The position numbers and the translations under genes are program-made. A model generated the notes under the pieces. It had not been told where the DNA came from. It ran no database searches and saw only the letters and a list, made by a program, of their open reading frames with translations. Source: Mariniflexile gromovii (lineage in GTDB: Bacteria; Bacteroidota; Bacteroidia; Flavobacteriales; Flavobacteriaceae). Taken from it: a stretch of DNA of 64,000 nt. Below, piece after piece: positions 7,912 to 16,672 of this stretch; the first letter of the stretch is position 1, and the number at the start of each line of letters is the position of its first letter. The stretch is from the NCBI RefSeq assembly GCF_017814435.1, contig NZ_JAGJCB010000012.1, forward strand, positions 1 through 64,000. The letters are read 5' to 3'.

Positions 7912-8256
7912 ATGACCGTTATTTTAATAGCCATTGTTGCGTTACTGCATTTCTATTTTCTAGTTTTAGAAATGTTTTTATGGAACACACCAAAAGGCAT
8001 TAAAATATTTGGTTTAAAATCTAAACAATTTGCCGACGACACCAAGGTATTAGCGGCAAACCAAGGCTTATATAATGGTTTTTTAGCCGCGGGCTTAGTC
8101 TTTTCAATTATTCAAAAAGACATGCAAATGGCTGCTTTTTTTCTTATTTGTGTGACCATTGCTGGTATTTATGGGTCTTACTCCACAAAGCAAATAAAAT
8201 TATTTTACATACAGGCAGTTCCTGCCATAATAGCTTTAATTAGTTGTTTTATTTAA
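7912..8256 (+). CDS. DUF1304 family membrane protein
   Basis: This 114-residue protein has four predicted membrane helices (about 2-20, 48-64, 69-85 and 95-113). It shows the DUF1304 signatures: a glutamate in the first helix region (FLVLEMFLWNTPKG) and ANQGLYNGFLAAGL. The family's function is unknown. It is 69 bases after dodecin and 77 bases before the MscS channel gene, on the same strand. Confidence 0.85.
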   Translation: MTVILIAIVALLHFYFLVLEMFLWNTPKGIKIFGLKSKQFADDTKVLAANQGLYNGFLAAGLVFSIIQKDMQMAAFFLICVTIAGIYGSYSTKQIKLFYIQAVPAIIALISCFI

Positions 8257-8333
8257 AACTTAACTATTAGTTTACTTCTATTTGCTTCAAAAATTTTACA
8301 TTTTGAATATTAAATAAATTACAAATAAAAATT

Positions 8334-9149
8334 ATGAATTTAGAAAACATTGACACTACCTATTGGATTGCTTTAATAACAGAATACGGTTTAAAAATAA
8401 TTGGCGCCATTGCCATATGGGTTATTGGTTCGTGGATTATTAAAAAAATACTGAAGGCTACTAGAAAAATAATGACCAAAAGCAATTATGAGGAAAGCCT
8501 TCAAAAATTTCTAATAAACCTGCTTAGTTGGACATTAAAAATATTACTCATAATAACGCTTTTAGGTACTTTAGGCGTACCAACCACATCATTTGCCGCT
8601 GTTATTGCCGCCGCAGGTTTAGCCATTGGTTTGGCACTTCAAGGATCGCTTGGAAATTTTGCGGGAGGTGTATTAATTATGATTTTTAAGCCTTTTAAAA
8701 TTGGCGATTTAATTGAAGCTCAAGGTGAAATTGGTGTAGTAAAACAAATCGAAATTTTTACAACAAAGCTAACTGGCCTTTCAAATAAAGAAATTATTAT
8801 TCCTAATGGTGCGCTGTCTAATGGCAACATTATCAATTATACTACCGAAGGTACAAGACGTGTGGATTTGGTTTTTGGCGTAGGTTATGATTCTGATATT
8901 AAAAAAACCAAAGAAGTTTTAATGAATGTAATTACTTCACACCCAAAAGTTATTGATACACCAGCTCCAACAGTAAATGTTTTGGAATTGGCAGATAGTT
9001 CGGTAAATTTTGCCGTAAGACCTTGGTGTAACGCTGCTGATTATTGGGCAGTTTACTTTGAAGTTACCGAAAACACCAAAATAGCGCTTGATGCTGCGGG
9101 TATTGAAATTCCGTACCCACATCAAGTTGAAATTCAGAAAAAAGGATAA
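8334..9149 (+). CDS. Small-conductance mechanosensitive channel (MscS family)
   Basis: This 271-residue protein has the compact MscS layout: three membrane helices (about 16-35, 58-80, 88-115), the third being the glycine/alanine-rich pore helix (AAAGLAIGLALQGSLGNFAGG), then a beta domain and a C-terminal alpha/beta domain. It should open under membrane tension to release solutes during osmotic downshock. Its length is close to E. coli MscS (286 residues). It is the last gene of the rightward group and is followed 35 bases later by a strong hairpin terminator. Confidence 0.93.
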   Translation: MNLENIDTTYWIALITEYGLKIIGAIAIWVIGSWIIKKILKATRKIMTKSNYEESLQKFLINLLSWTLKILLIITLLGTLGVPTTSFAAVIAAAGLAIGLALQGSLGNFAGGVLIMIFKPFKIGDLIEAQGEIGVVKQIEIFTTKLTGLSNKEIIIPNGALSNGNIINYTTEGTRRVDLVFGVGYDSDIKKTKEVLMNVITSHPKVIDTPAPTVNVLELADSSVNFAVRPWCNAADYWAVYFEVTENTKIALDAAGIEIPYPHQVEIQKKG

Positions 9150-9184
9150 ATTTAATTAACCAAATTTCTTGAATTATTTAAAAA

Positions 9185-9226
9185 GAAAAAGACCTGTTAG
9201 CTTTAAAACTAACAGGTCTTTTTCTA
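9185..9226 (+). terminator. Strong intrinsic terminator after mscS
   Basis: A perfect 17-base stem (9185-9201 with 9210-9226) encloses an 8-base loop, and the right arm ends in a T-rich run. This closes the rightward Nfu-dodecin-DUF1304-MscS group. Confidence 0.88.
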
Positions 9227-9350
9227 TCTGCTTATCCTTAATCAATCATGAATCATTGTCCTCGAGCATAGCCGAAAACAAAGCTTGTTTTAGTTGAAGG
9301 TAGCTCGCAAAGCGAATCGAGAGGTTATTAAACTTAATAAATTCAAAATG

Positions 9351-9376
9351 AGGTCTCGACTGCGCTCGACCTGACA
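9351..9376. repeat. Short dispersed palindrome (TCGACTGCGCTCGACCTGACA)
   Basis: AGGTCTCGA and CTCGACCT pair around a short CTGCG loop and end in TGACA, the same family as 1735 and 1828. A more decayed copy is suggested at about 9259-9330 (CCTCGAGCATAGCCGA ... AATCGAGAGGTT). Together they fill the 9227-9415 gap, in which I see no gene. Confidence 0.65.
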
Positions 9377-9415
9377 TAGAGATTTTTATTATGATTGATT
9401 ACGACATTAAATTTT

Positions 9416-10087
9416 TTATTTTGAACTTTTTAAAGCCACAAAATCTTTTAAATAATAAGGTTCAAAATAAGCGACATCTTCAAAGTCGCCATTTTTATAC
9501 TTATCAAATGCCAACATGCCCATTTGGCTGGCAGAAGGCAATTTATTTTCAACAAAAACAGCATTTTCATGCTTAATCAAGCCTTTTGTTTTTTCAACAC
9601 CATTCCCAACAAAATAGACTTTTCCTTTAGCTAAATAATCTGCAAAAGCATTTTCATCTAAAATTTGCGCTTCGGTTTCTTTTATTCTATTGTAATTTGA
9701 ATCGAAAATAGCTGCATACACTTCCAAACGTCTGGCATCTAACATGGTTACTATAACACCATCATTGGCATCAACTTGATGCGCCAACGCTTCTAAAGTA
9801 GGTACTGAAATCAAAGGTTTATCTAAAGCGAAACAAAGTCCTTTTGCCGCTGAAACCCCGATGCGCAAACCTGTATAAGAACCTGGACCTTTGCTAATGG
9901 CTATGGCATCCAAATCTTTTGAAGCAAGACCTGCTTCTTTTAAAACAGCATTTATAAACACATGCAAACTTTCGGCATGCGAATAGTTTTTGCTGTTATC
10001 TTCCTTTAAAACAATTGTTTTTCCTGCTTTTGAAATGGCTACCGAACAATTGGTTGTTGCGGTTTCTATACTTAAAATTACTGACAC
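9416..10087 (-). CDS. tsaB: tRNA threonylcarbamoyladenosine biosynthesis protein TsaB
   Basis: This 223-residue protein has the ASKHA-type N-terminus of TsaB (SIETATTNCSVAIS) and the diagnostic GPGSYTGLRIG segment at about 68-80. With TsaC, TsaD and TsaE it makes the universal t6A modification at position 37 of ANN-decoding tRNAs; TsaB is the scaffold partner of TsaD. It starts one base after the TolC stop codon, so it is translated from the tail of the efflux operon. That puts an essential translation gene under the efflux promoter unless an internal promoter exists. Confidence 0.93.
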   Translation of the reverse strand: MSVILSIETATTNCSVAISKAGKTIVLKEDNSKNYSHAESLHVFINAVLKEAGLASKDLDAIAISKGPGSYTGLRIGVSAAKGLCFALDKPLISVPTLEALAHQVDANDGVIVTMLDARRLEVYAAIFDSNYNRIKETEAQILDENAFADYLAKGKVYFVGNGVEKTKGLIKHENAVFVENKLPSASQMGMLAFDKYKNGDFEDVAYFEPYYLKDFVALKSSK

Positions 10088-10088
10088 A

Positions 10089-11417
10089 TTAATTAGTTAA
10101 AGGTTTTCCCATGTAAAAGTCTAAAACTTTTGTCTTAAAAACAAAATCATACTTCGCATTTATTAAAGATGCCTGTGCATTTATTAAACGCACACGTGCT
10201 TGGTCTAGCTCAAAAGAGGTCATTACCCCAATATTAAAGCGTTCTTGTGAATTTTCAAATGATAATTCCTGTGCCACCAATGATTTTTTTGCAGCTTCAA
10301 AAGCCTTAAATGCCGATTTAGCATCGGTAAACGCACGCTGGATATTCGATTCCAAATTTAATTTTGCCTGCTCTAAACCTAGTTTACTGTTTTCCTCTTG
10401 TATTATAGATTTGGCTAGAGCTGTTTTATTTTGAAATCTAGAAAATATGGGAATATTTACATTCAAATTAAAGCTGTGGGATTTTTGATTATTCAACTGG
10501 TCTAAAAAAGCCGCTTCATTTTGAGTTAAATTTGTATAAAAAGCATTGGTATTAAAACCGTATCCTAACGACACACTTGGTAAAAATCCGCTTTTAGAAA
10601 TTTCAGTACTTAATTCCGCATTTTTAATATTTTTTTCGGCTATTTTAATCTCATTTCTATTTTCAAAAGCAAAATTTAAAATAGGTGTTATATTGTTATA
10701 TAATAATGTTTCCGATGGACTTTCAATATTGATTATTTCCACATCAAACCCCTCAAAAGGCACTTGAAGTAATTGTGACAAGGTTAATAATGCCAAGGTT
10801 ACGTTATTTTCGGCAAGGGTTACGCTTTGCGCATCGGCACTTAAGGTAGCTTCTACATCATAAATATTGGCTCTAGGTTGTACGCCTGCATCAACCAAAC
10901 TTTTTACCTGTTGCAATTGTTTGTCGCTAAAGTTATATTGTGCTTTTGAGGTGGCTAAGTTTTCTTTATTGAACAGTACATTCAAATAAGCATTCACCAC
11001 ATTTAAAGAAATATCATCTTTAATTCTATCCAACTCCAACTGGCTGGTTTCTAAATTTAATTTCGATTGTTTATAAAGATTTGTTAATCGAAAACCATTA
11101 AACACGGTTTGGCTTGCACCAACTCCGAAACTTGTACTGTTAGAGGTTCTGTCTACAATTACTTGAGTTTCTCCAATATCTATCCTTTGTGTACCTATTC
11201 CAAGATTATGGCTCGCACTGGCACTTACACCTGGCAAAAAATTGCCTCTTGCCACTATAATATTCTGCTCATTAGTAAGCAATACGTTTTCACCTTGTTT
11301 TACTGTAATATTATTTTCTAATGCATGATTTACACATTCTTCCAAAGTCCATTTTTTGGTTTGTGAAAAGGATATTGCACACACAAAAAAGGCTAGAACA
11401 ACAAAAATTTGCTTCAT
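10089..11417 (-). CDS. TolC family outer membrane efflux protein
   Basis: I start this gene at the ATG at 11417, which opens a normal signal peptide (MKQIFVVLAFFVCAISFSQ); the longer frame to 11471 adds 18 charged residues and overlaps the adaptor gene. The 442-residue product has two outer membrane efflux protein repeats with long alpha-helical hairpins (about 40-220 and 240-430), including LEECVNHALENNITVKQ near the N-terminus. It should form a trimeric outer membrane duct for the MacAB-like ABC exporter encoded just upstream (11443-15792). Confidence 0.9.
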   Translation of the reverse strand: MKQIFVVLAFFVCAISFSQTKKWTLEECVNHALENNITVKQGENVLLTNEQNIIVARGNFLPGVSASASHNLGIGTQRIDIGETQVIVDRTSNSTSFGVGASQTVFNGFRLTNLYKQSKLNLETSQLELDRIKDDISLNVVNAYLNVLFNKENLATSKAQYNFSDKQLQQVKSLVDAGVQPRANIYDVEATLSADAQSVTLAENNVTLALLTLSQLLQVPFEGFDVEIINIESPSETLLYNNITPILNFAFENRNEIKIAEKNIKNAELSTEISKSGFLPSVSLGYGFNTNAFYTNLTQNEAAFLDQLNNQKSHSFNLNVNIPIFSRFQNKTALAKSIIQEENSKLGLEQAKLNLESNIQRAFTDAKSAFKAFEAAKKSLVAQELSFENSQERFNIGVMTSFELDQARVRLINAQASLINAKYDFVFKTKVLDFYMGKPLTN

Positions 11418-11442
11418 TTTAAATGTTTTAAAATCTATCATT

Positions 11443-12567
11443 TTATCTTCTTTGTCTATCTTCATCTTCATTGTCTTTTGATGCCTTGTTCCAAACTTTT
11501 ATTTTATCGCCTTTCTTAACACCTTCCGTAATTTCTACGTTTATACCATCGGAAATACCCAAAGTTACATCTTGTTTTTTGTACTTGCCCTCGCTTTCCA
11601 ATACTTCAACAAAAGGTTTTTCGGTAATTCTGTTGTACTGTAATAAGGCTTCCCTTATGGCCAAAACACTGTCTTTACTTTCTATATCAATTTCGGCATT
11701 GGCACTGTAGCCTGCTCTTACATTTGTTGTGTTATCAAGCTTTACATTTGCTTTAACGGTGAATTGAACAGCGCCATTTTCTTCAACACCTCGAGGTGCA
11801 ACAAAAGTTAATGTTGCTGGAAATTCTTTTTCATTGATGGCTCCTAAAATAACTTTAATCTCTTTACCTTCTTTCAATTTGCCTACTTCAGCTTCATCTA
11901 CTTTACCTTCAAAAATCATGAAACTCATATCGGCAATAATGGCTATGGTGGTTCCTGCATTAAAGTTGTTACTTTGGATTACTTGGTCGCCTTCACGCAC
12001 TGGAATTTCTAAAATGGTACCCGCAATTTGTGCTATAATATTGGTATTTGCTGAACTTCCGCCAGAAATAGAACCTCGTTTTATAATTTGATAATCGTTT
12101 TGTGCTTGCGATAATGTTTCTTTGGCTTGATTGAATGCCAATTCGCTATTCTCAAAATCTTGTTTTGAAATCACGCCTTTTTCAAAAAGAGATTTATTTC
12201 TTTCATACAAAACCTTCGCATTATCAAAAGACAACTTGGTTGAAGCTATCCTACTGCTAGCACCTACCAAACTTTGTTCGTTTGGTACCACTCTAATTTT
12301 TGCAATTAAATCACCTTTCTTTACAATATCACCTTCTTCAACAAGAATTTCGTCTATAATACCAGGGATTTGAGGTTTTAATTCAATTTCCTCTTCAGGA
12401 TTTAATTTACCTGTTGCTACTGCTTTCGTATTAATGGATGTATAAAAAGGTTCTTCAACTTTAAAATCTTCAATACCCTTAGAATTGGCGTCTTTAAAAT
12501 ACTTTAATACAAACGCTAATAGTATGATAACTACTAATACTAAAATGATTTTTACTGTTTTATTCAT
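11443..12567 (-). CDS. HlyD/MacA-type periplasmic adaptor
   Basis: This 374-residue adaptor has an N-terminal membrane anchor (about 5-24), a lipoyl-like/barrel-sandwich hybrid domain split around a coiled-coil hairpin (IPGIIDEILVEEGDIVKKGD at about 68-87 and IAGTILEIPVREGDQV at about 180-195), then a beta-barrel and membrane-proximal domain. It bridges the inner membrane permeases and the TolC duct. Gene order ATPase-permease-permease-adaptor-TolC matches other Bacteroidota ABC efflux operons. It ends in a charged tail (NEDEDRQRR). Confidence 0.92.
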   Translation of the reverse strand: MNKTVKIILVLVVIILLAFVLKYFKDANSKGIEDFKVEEPFYTSINTKAVATGKLNPEEEIELKPQIPGIIDEILVEEGDIVKKGDLIAKIRVVPNEQSLVGASSRIASTKLSFDNAKVLYERNKSLFEKGVISKQDFENSELAFNQAKETLSQAQNDYQIIKRGSISGGSSANTNIIAQIAGTILEIPVREGDQVIQSNNFNAGTTIAIIADMSFMIFEGKVDEAEVGKLKEGKEIKVILGAINEKEFPATLTFVAPRGVEENGAVQFTVKANVKLDNTTNVRAGYSANAEIDIESKDSVLAIREALLQYNRITEKPFVEVLESEGKYKKQDVTLGISDGINVEITEGVKKGDKIKVWNKASKDNEDEDRQRR

Positions 12568-12621
12568 TTTCTATTTTGGAATTTAGTTTTTTTATTTTTT
12601 TGGAATTTGCTACATAGTAGC

Positions 12622-13866
12622 CTATTCTTCTCTTAATGCTTCTATGGGTTTGATACTTGTGGCTTTAAATGCCGGAATTAACCCAATCAGGGTGCCTAAT
12701 ATTACTAATATAATAAGGGCTATAAATACGACTGCTATCGATACAGATGCGTTTACTATTACCGCATCGGTACCTTGCCCGAAAGCTGCATCCAATCCTA
12801 TTAAAATCCAACCGCCAGTAATGATTCCGAAAATACCTGCCACCATGGTTAAGAACACCGCTTCCAACACAATTTGACGTTTAATTTCAAAAGGTGTTGC
12901 CCCTAAAGCACGACGTATGCCTATTTCTTTGGTACGTTCCCTTACGGTAATCAACAATATATTTCCAATAGCAAAAACACCTGCTATTAATGTTGCAATG
13001 CCAACAAACCATGTTAAAAACTGCATACCTATTAAAAAGCCTGTTACTTTTTTAAATTCTTTGCCTACGTTAACACTTCCAAAAGCGCGCGTATCTTCTG
13101 GATGAATATTATTCAAATTTTTAAGCAACAGCTTAACATCTTCTTCTATCTGTTTAATATCATATTCTGGCTTTCCGGTTATCATCATCCAACCTATTCG
13201 ATCGCCTCTATTATATATTTGCTGAAAAGTTGTAAATGGAATGTGAATATCTGTTGAAGGTCCCATATTTATGTTTCCTACTTCAAAAATACCTACTACA
13301 ATAAAATTGATGCCGTTGATGTCGATATATTTCCCTATGGCATCTTCGTCCTTTTCAAACAGCTGTTTATAGGTGTCTTCTGAAATAACTGCTATTTTTT
13401 TATTTTCATCAATATCATTTTGATTGATGAAACGACCATGTATGAGCTTTTTCTTTTGCAATTGGTCTAACAACGGATAATCGCCCGCCATTTGAAAACT
13501 ACCCGTAAGAAAGTTTCTGGTAACACTGGTACCTTGTTGGCTTCTTGGAAGCACAAACTCGATACCTTCTACATTTTCTTCTACTTTTTTAGCATCGGTT
13601 AGAGATAGTCTTACTTGCTTTCCTTCCTGAAATCCCTTAAATGGTTTGCTGGTACTTTGACCCCAAACAAATACGCTATTGGTGGCAAAACTTCCAAACA
13701 ATCTGTTAAATGAATTTTCTAAACCCCGTGCAGAACCCAATAAGCCAATAAGCAACAAAATACCCCACCAAACGCCCACCATGGTAAGGATAGACCTTAG
13801 TTTGTTTTTACTAAAGCTATCAAAAACTTCTTGCCACGTATCGCTTTCAAATAAAAATTTAAACAT
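12622..13866 (-). CDS. MacB-like ABC transporter permease (FtsX fold), second of pair
   Basis: This 414-residue permease has one N-terminal membrane helix (about 23-45), a large periplasmic MacB-type domain (about 50-270), and an FtsX domain with three C-terminal helices (about 285-405) that includes VRERTKEIGIRRALGATP, the coupling segment for the ATPase. It ends SIKPIEALREE, as is typical. It follows the other permease by 2 bases. Two non-identical permeases suggest a heterodimer served by one ATPase. Substrates of MacB-type systems are drugs, toxins, lipids or peptides; none can be inferred here. Confidence 0.92.
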   Translation of the reverse strand: MFKFLFESDTWQEVFDSFSKNKLRSILTMVGVWWGILLLIGLLGSARGLENSFNRLFGSFATNSVFVWGQSTSKPFKGFQEGKQVRLSLTDAKKVEENVEGIEFVLPRSQQGTSVTRNFLTGSFQMAGDYPLLDQLQKKKLIHGRFINQNDIDENKKIAVISEDTYKQLFEKDEDAIGKYIDINGINFIVVGIFEVGNINMGPSTDIHIPFTTFQQIYNRGDRIGWMMITGKPEYDIKQIEEDVKLLLKNLNNIHPEDTRAFGSVNVGKEFKKVTGFLIGMQFLTWFVGIATLIAGVFAIGNILLITVRERTKEIGIRRALGATPFEIKRQIVLEAVFLTMVAGIFGIITGGWILIGLDAAFGQGTDAVIVNASVSIAVVFIALIILVILGTLIGLIPAFKATSIKPIEALREE

Positions 13867-13868
13867 GT

Positions 13869-15098
13869 TTAGTCGTTTCTTAGTGCTACAATGGGTTTTA
13901 TTTTAGAAGCTCTTTTTGCTGGAAAATAGCCTGCGATGGCCCCTGCTGCTATTAAAGTTAAGGTGGCTCCTATTACCAAACCGTTACTTACACCTGGGTC
14001 TTTAATAAAATAATCTTTTAAAACTGGTGTCACAAGTTCTATAACCCCAACTCCGATTAATAACCCAACATAGCCTGCAATGGCTGTGATAAGAATAGAT
14101 TCTATTAAAATAATAGAAACAATGGATCTTGGTGTAGCACCCAAAGCTTTACGAATACCTATTTCTTTGGTACGTTCTTTAACTATAAAAATCATGATGT
14201 TACTTACCCCAACAACGCCGGCTATTAAAGTTCCGAAACCGATAACCAAAATAATAACGGTTAAACCAAATGTCATTTGGCTAACGGCTTTAGTACCTTC
14301 TGCCATGTTGCGAACTCTTACAGCACGTTGGTCGCTACTGGCCACTGAAAATCGGTCTTTAAGTTTTTTGGTTAGTAATGAACTAAAAGCCAGAGCTTCA
14401 TCATAATTCATTTCGGGGTTGTAGGTCAGGTTTATTTGATCGATATAATCGTGTTTACCGTAAACTTGTTGCGCCGTGGTTACGGGCATGTACATAATAC
14501 GTTCCTCGTTATCGCCACCATCATCGGTAAAAATGCCCACCACTTTATAAGGTATGCTACTAAGGTTTATATATTTACCTAAAGCGGTGGTTTTTAAAAA
14601 CAAATCTTCTTCAATTTTTCTGCCAATAACAACTACTTTGGTTCTGTTTTGTAAATCATTTTGATTAATGTATCGTCCTTCAATGACATTGGTTTTTTCT
14701 AAATATTGATGATCTGGGTGCACACCACGCAAACTATAACTGTTTTGTTCCCCTCTAAAAGAAGCTTGTATATTGTTATAAATACGTGCTGTAATATATT
14801 CTACTTTGTTGCCAAATTCGTCTTTTATATAATCGTAATCTTCGTTTTTAAATTGAATTTGTCTTCCAGACTGCAAGCCCTTATTGGCTTTGGTAGTCCT
14901 ACCGGAATTTATGAAGATTGAATTGGTAGCATCATCAACAAAGGCTTCTGCAAAGGTGTTTTGTAAGCCGTTTGCAATACCAAATAGAATGGTAAATAAC
15001 AATATGGCAAATGCCACTGTAAACCCAGAAAGCAAACTCCGGGTTCGGTTTTTATTGATACTTTGAAATATTTCTCGCCAAAGATCTAAATCAAACAT
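13869..15098 (-). CDS. MacB-like ABC transporter permease (FtsX fold), first of pair
   Basis: This 409-residue paralogue of the downstream permease has the same layout: helix at about 21-45, periplasmic domain to about 270, and three C-terminal helices with VKERTKEIGIRKALGATP as the ATPase contact. The C-terminus KASKIKPIVALRND is family-typical. It overlaps the ATPase gene by 8 bases, a sign of translational coupling. The two permeases differ clearly in the periplasmic domain, so they are probably separate subunits of one exporter rather than a recent duplication. Confidence 0.92.
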   Translation of the reverse strand: MFDLDLWREIFQSINKNRTRSLLSGFTVAFAILLFTILFGIANGLQNTFAEAFVDDATNSIFINSGRTTKANKGLQSGRQIQFKNEDYDYIKDEFGNKVEYITARIYNNIQASFRGEQNSYSLRGVHPDHQYLEKTNVIEGRYINQNDLQNRTKVVVIGRKIEEDLFLKTTALGKYINLSSIPYKVVGIFTDDGGDNEERIMYMPVTTAQQVYGKHDYIDQINLTYNPEMNYDEALAFSSLLTKKLKDRFSVASSDQRAVRVRNMAEGTKAVSQMTFGLTVIILVIGFGTLIAGVVGVSNIMIFIVKERTKEIGIRKALGATPRSIVSIILIESILITAIAGYVGLLIGVGVIELVTPVLKDYFIKDPGVSNGLVIGATLTLIAAGAIAGYFPAKRASKIKPIVALRND

Positions 15099-15792
15099 AT
15101 TGCTCTGCTCTTACTTGGGTTACTTTTACGTCTTCTAATATGATACCATCTCGTAAGCGGACAATACGTTTACACATATTGGCAATATCTTCTTCGTGCG
15201 TTACCATTAAAATGGTTTTACCTTCATCATTTAATTGCTGAATAAACGCCATAATTTCATGCGAAGTGGACGTATCTAATGCTCCTGTTGGCTCATCGGC
15301 CAATAATAATTTAGGATTTGCCGCCAAAGCACGTGCTATGGCTACACGTTGGTTTTGACCACCTGATAATTCTTTAGGCAAGTGGGTAGCCCAATTTGCT
15401 AAACCTACTTTTTCCAAATGAAACATAGCCAATTCTTGACGTTCTTTACGTTTCATCCCTTGGTAGTATAAAGGTAACGCTACATTTTCAAGCGCATTTT
15501 TGTAGTTTATAAGGTTAAATGATTGAAAAATGAATCCTAAAAACTTGTTCCTGTAAACAGCGGCTTTCTTTTCCGTAAGGTCTTTAATTGGTAAGCCATC
15601 TAAAATATACTCTCCTGAATCGGCTTCATCTAACATACCAATAATATTCAGTAATGTAGATTTACCCGAACCCGAAGAGCCCATAATGGCAACCATTTCA
15701 CCTTCTTCAACAGAAAGATCGATACCTTTTAAAACATGTAAACTGGAATCTCCTATAGGATAGGACTTGTGTAATTGACGTATTTCTAACAT
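15091..15792 (-). CDS. ABC transporter ATP-binding protein (LolD/MacB type)
   Basis: This 233-residue ATPase carries Walker A (GSSGSGKST, 38-46), the signature LSGGQNQRVAIARAL, Walker B (LLLADEPTG) and the switch histidine (MVTHEED). The size and the Q-loop context (FIFQSFNLI) fit the LolD/MacB mechanotransmission class, which works with FtsX-fold permeases. It is the first gene of the six-gene leftward operon ending in tsaB. The 84-base gap ahead of it to the next gene holds no clear TAnnTTTG promoter. Confidence 0.95.
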   Translation of the reverse strand: MLEIRQLHKSYPIGDSSLHVLKGIDLSVEEGEMVAIMGSSGSGKSTLLNIIGMLDEADSGEYILDGLPIKDLTEKKAAVYRNKFLGFIFQSFNLINYKNALENVALPLYYQGMKRKERQELAMFHLEKVGLANWATHLPKELSGGQNQRVAIARALAANPKLLLADEPTGALDTSTSHEIMAFIQQLNDEGKTILMVTHEEDIANMCKRIVRLRDGIILEDVKVTQVRAEQYV

Positions 15793-15876
15793 TCTTTTGA
15801 TTGATTAAGTAAGAAGCTCTAAGATAAGACTATCAATACAAAGAAATGTTACATATTACAGACTAAAAACTTTTTA

Positions 15877-16095
15877 TTACTTTTTTAACGTCTTGTATTT
15901 CTTATAGATAAAGTAACCCAAACCTCCCACCAGAATATAAGGAATTGCCATTAAATATACAATACCATCGTTGATGCCTTCGGCTGCAGTTTGTGTTTCT
16001 TCACTTTCCAATACCGCTCTACACATGGCGCATTGGGCATTACTTTTCAAAAAAAAGAAAAGAGAAAAGAGAAGAAAGATGATTTTAGTTTTCAT
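15877..16095 (-). CDS. Small CAMC-motif membrane protein near SCO/DUF420 genes
   Basis: This is a 72-residue protein with a signal peptide (cleavage after A20), a CxxC pair directly behind it (C22-A-M-C25), a short acidic stretch, one membrane helix (about 45-64) and a lysine-rich cytoplasmic tail. The mature protein would expose the two cysteines in the periplasm, anchored by its C-terminal helix. I do not know a named family. Its position at the end of a cluster of oxidase assembly genes (DUF420, SCO) suggests a role in copper or thiol handling for cytochrome oxidase, which is inference from context only. Confidence 0.75.
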   Translation of the reverse strand: MKTKIIFLLFSLFFFLKSNAQCAMCRAVLESEETQTAAEGINDGIVYLMAIPYILVGGLGYFIYKKYKTLKK

Positions 16096-16114
16096 GGTGT
16101 AATCTTAAAATTCC

Positions 16115-16136
16115 AAACTGCGCTCAAACAGACATT
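16115..16136. repeat. Decayed GACTGCGCTCAA-type repeat
   Basis: AAACTGCGCTCAAACAGACA resembles the core of the elements at 1828 and 9351 with the palindrome eroded. It fills the gap between the CAMC gene and the DUF420 gene. Confidence 0.35.
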
Positions 16137-16672
16137 TATACATAATATGGTGAAATCATAATATAAACTATAACACCTGTTACCGCTACATACAACCACA
16201 ATGGGAATGTAATTTTAGCTATTTTTTTATGCTTTTCTATGTTGTTGGTGATGGCCCTAACATACGTAATTAGCACAAACGGAATCACAGCAATAGACAA
16301 TAGAATATGTGTTATTAAGATGAAATAATACACATATTTAATAGCGCCTTCACCACCAAACTTTGTGGAATCGCTCGTCATGTGGTAAGCTACATACATA
16401 ACTAAAAACGCTGCGGAACACCATATGGCGGTTGTCATTAAATTCTCATGAAGCACAATATTTTTATTTTTAATGGCTATGAAGGCAATTACCAAAATAA
16501 CCGCCGTTAGCCCATTTATAGTAGCATAAATAGGAGGTAAAAAAGATAAAGGCTCCACATTGGGTATTCTAACACCAAATAAAATGGCTACTGCTATAGG
16601 TATTACAACAGATAATATAATAATTAACTTATTGTATTTTTTATCGTCTAAAACTTCGTTTGAATTATTCAT
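16136..16672 (-). CDS. DUF420 family membrane protein (oxidase-associated)
   Basis: This 178-residue protein has five predicted membrane helices (about 15-33, 45-65, 78-97, 112-135, 150-172). Conserved histidines lie in or near the helices (VLHEN, YHMTSD, ITHILLS), as in DUF420/CtaM-like proteins linked to assembly of heme-copper oxidases. The start codon overlaps the end of the SCO gene by 8 bases, so the two are coupled. In Firmicutes, CtaM is needed for aa3 oxidase activity; extending that role to this protein is inference. Confidence 0.82.
   Translation of the reverse strand: MNNSNEVLDDKKYNKLIIILSVVIPIAVAILFGVRIPNVEPLSFLPPIYATINGLTAVILVIAFIAIKNKNIVLHENLMTTAIWCSAAFLVMYVAYHMTSDSTKFGGEGAIKYVYYFILITHILLSIAVIPFVLITYVRAITNNIEKHKKIAKITFPLWLYVAVTGVIVYIMISPYYV

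Noticed and set aside
11418-11471. Upstream start for the TolC-like protein
   Set aside because: It puts 18 charged residues ahead of a normal signal peptide and overlaps the adaptor gene.
12622-15098. Recent duplication of the two efflux permeases
   Set aside because: Similarity is confined to family motifs at the termini; periplasmic domains differ too much for a recent copy.
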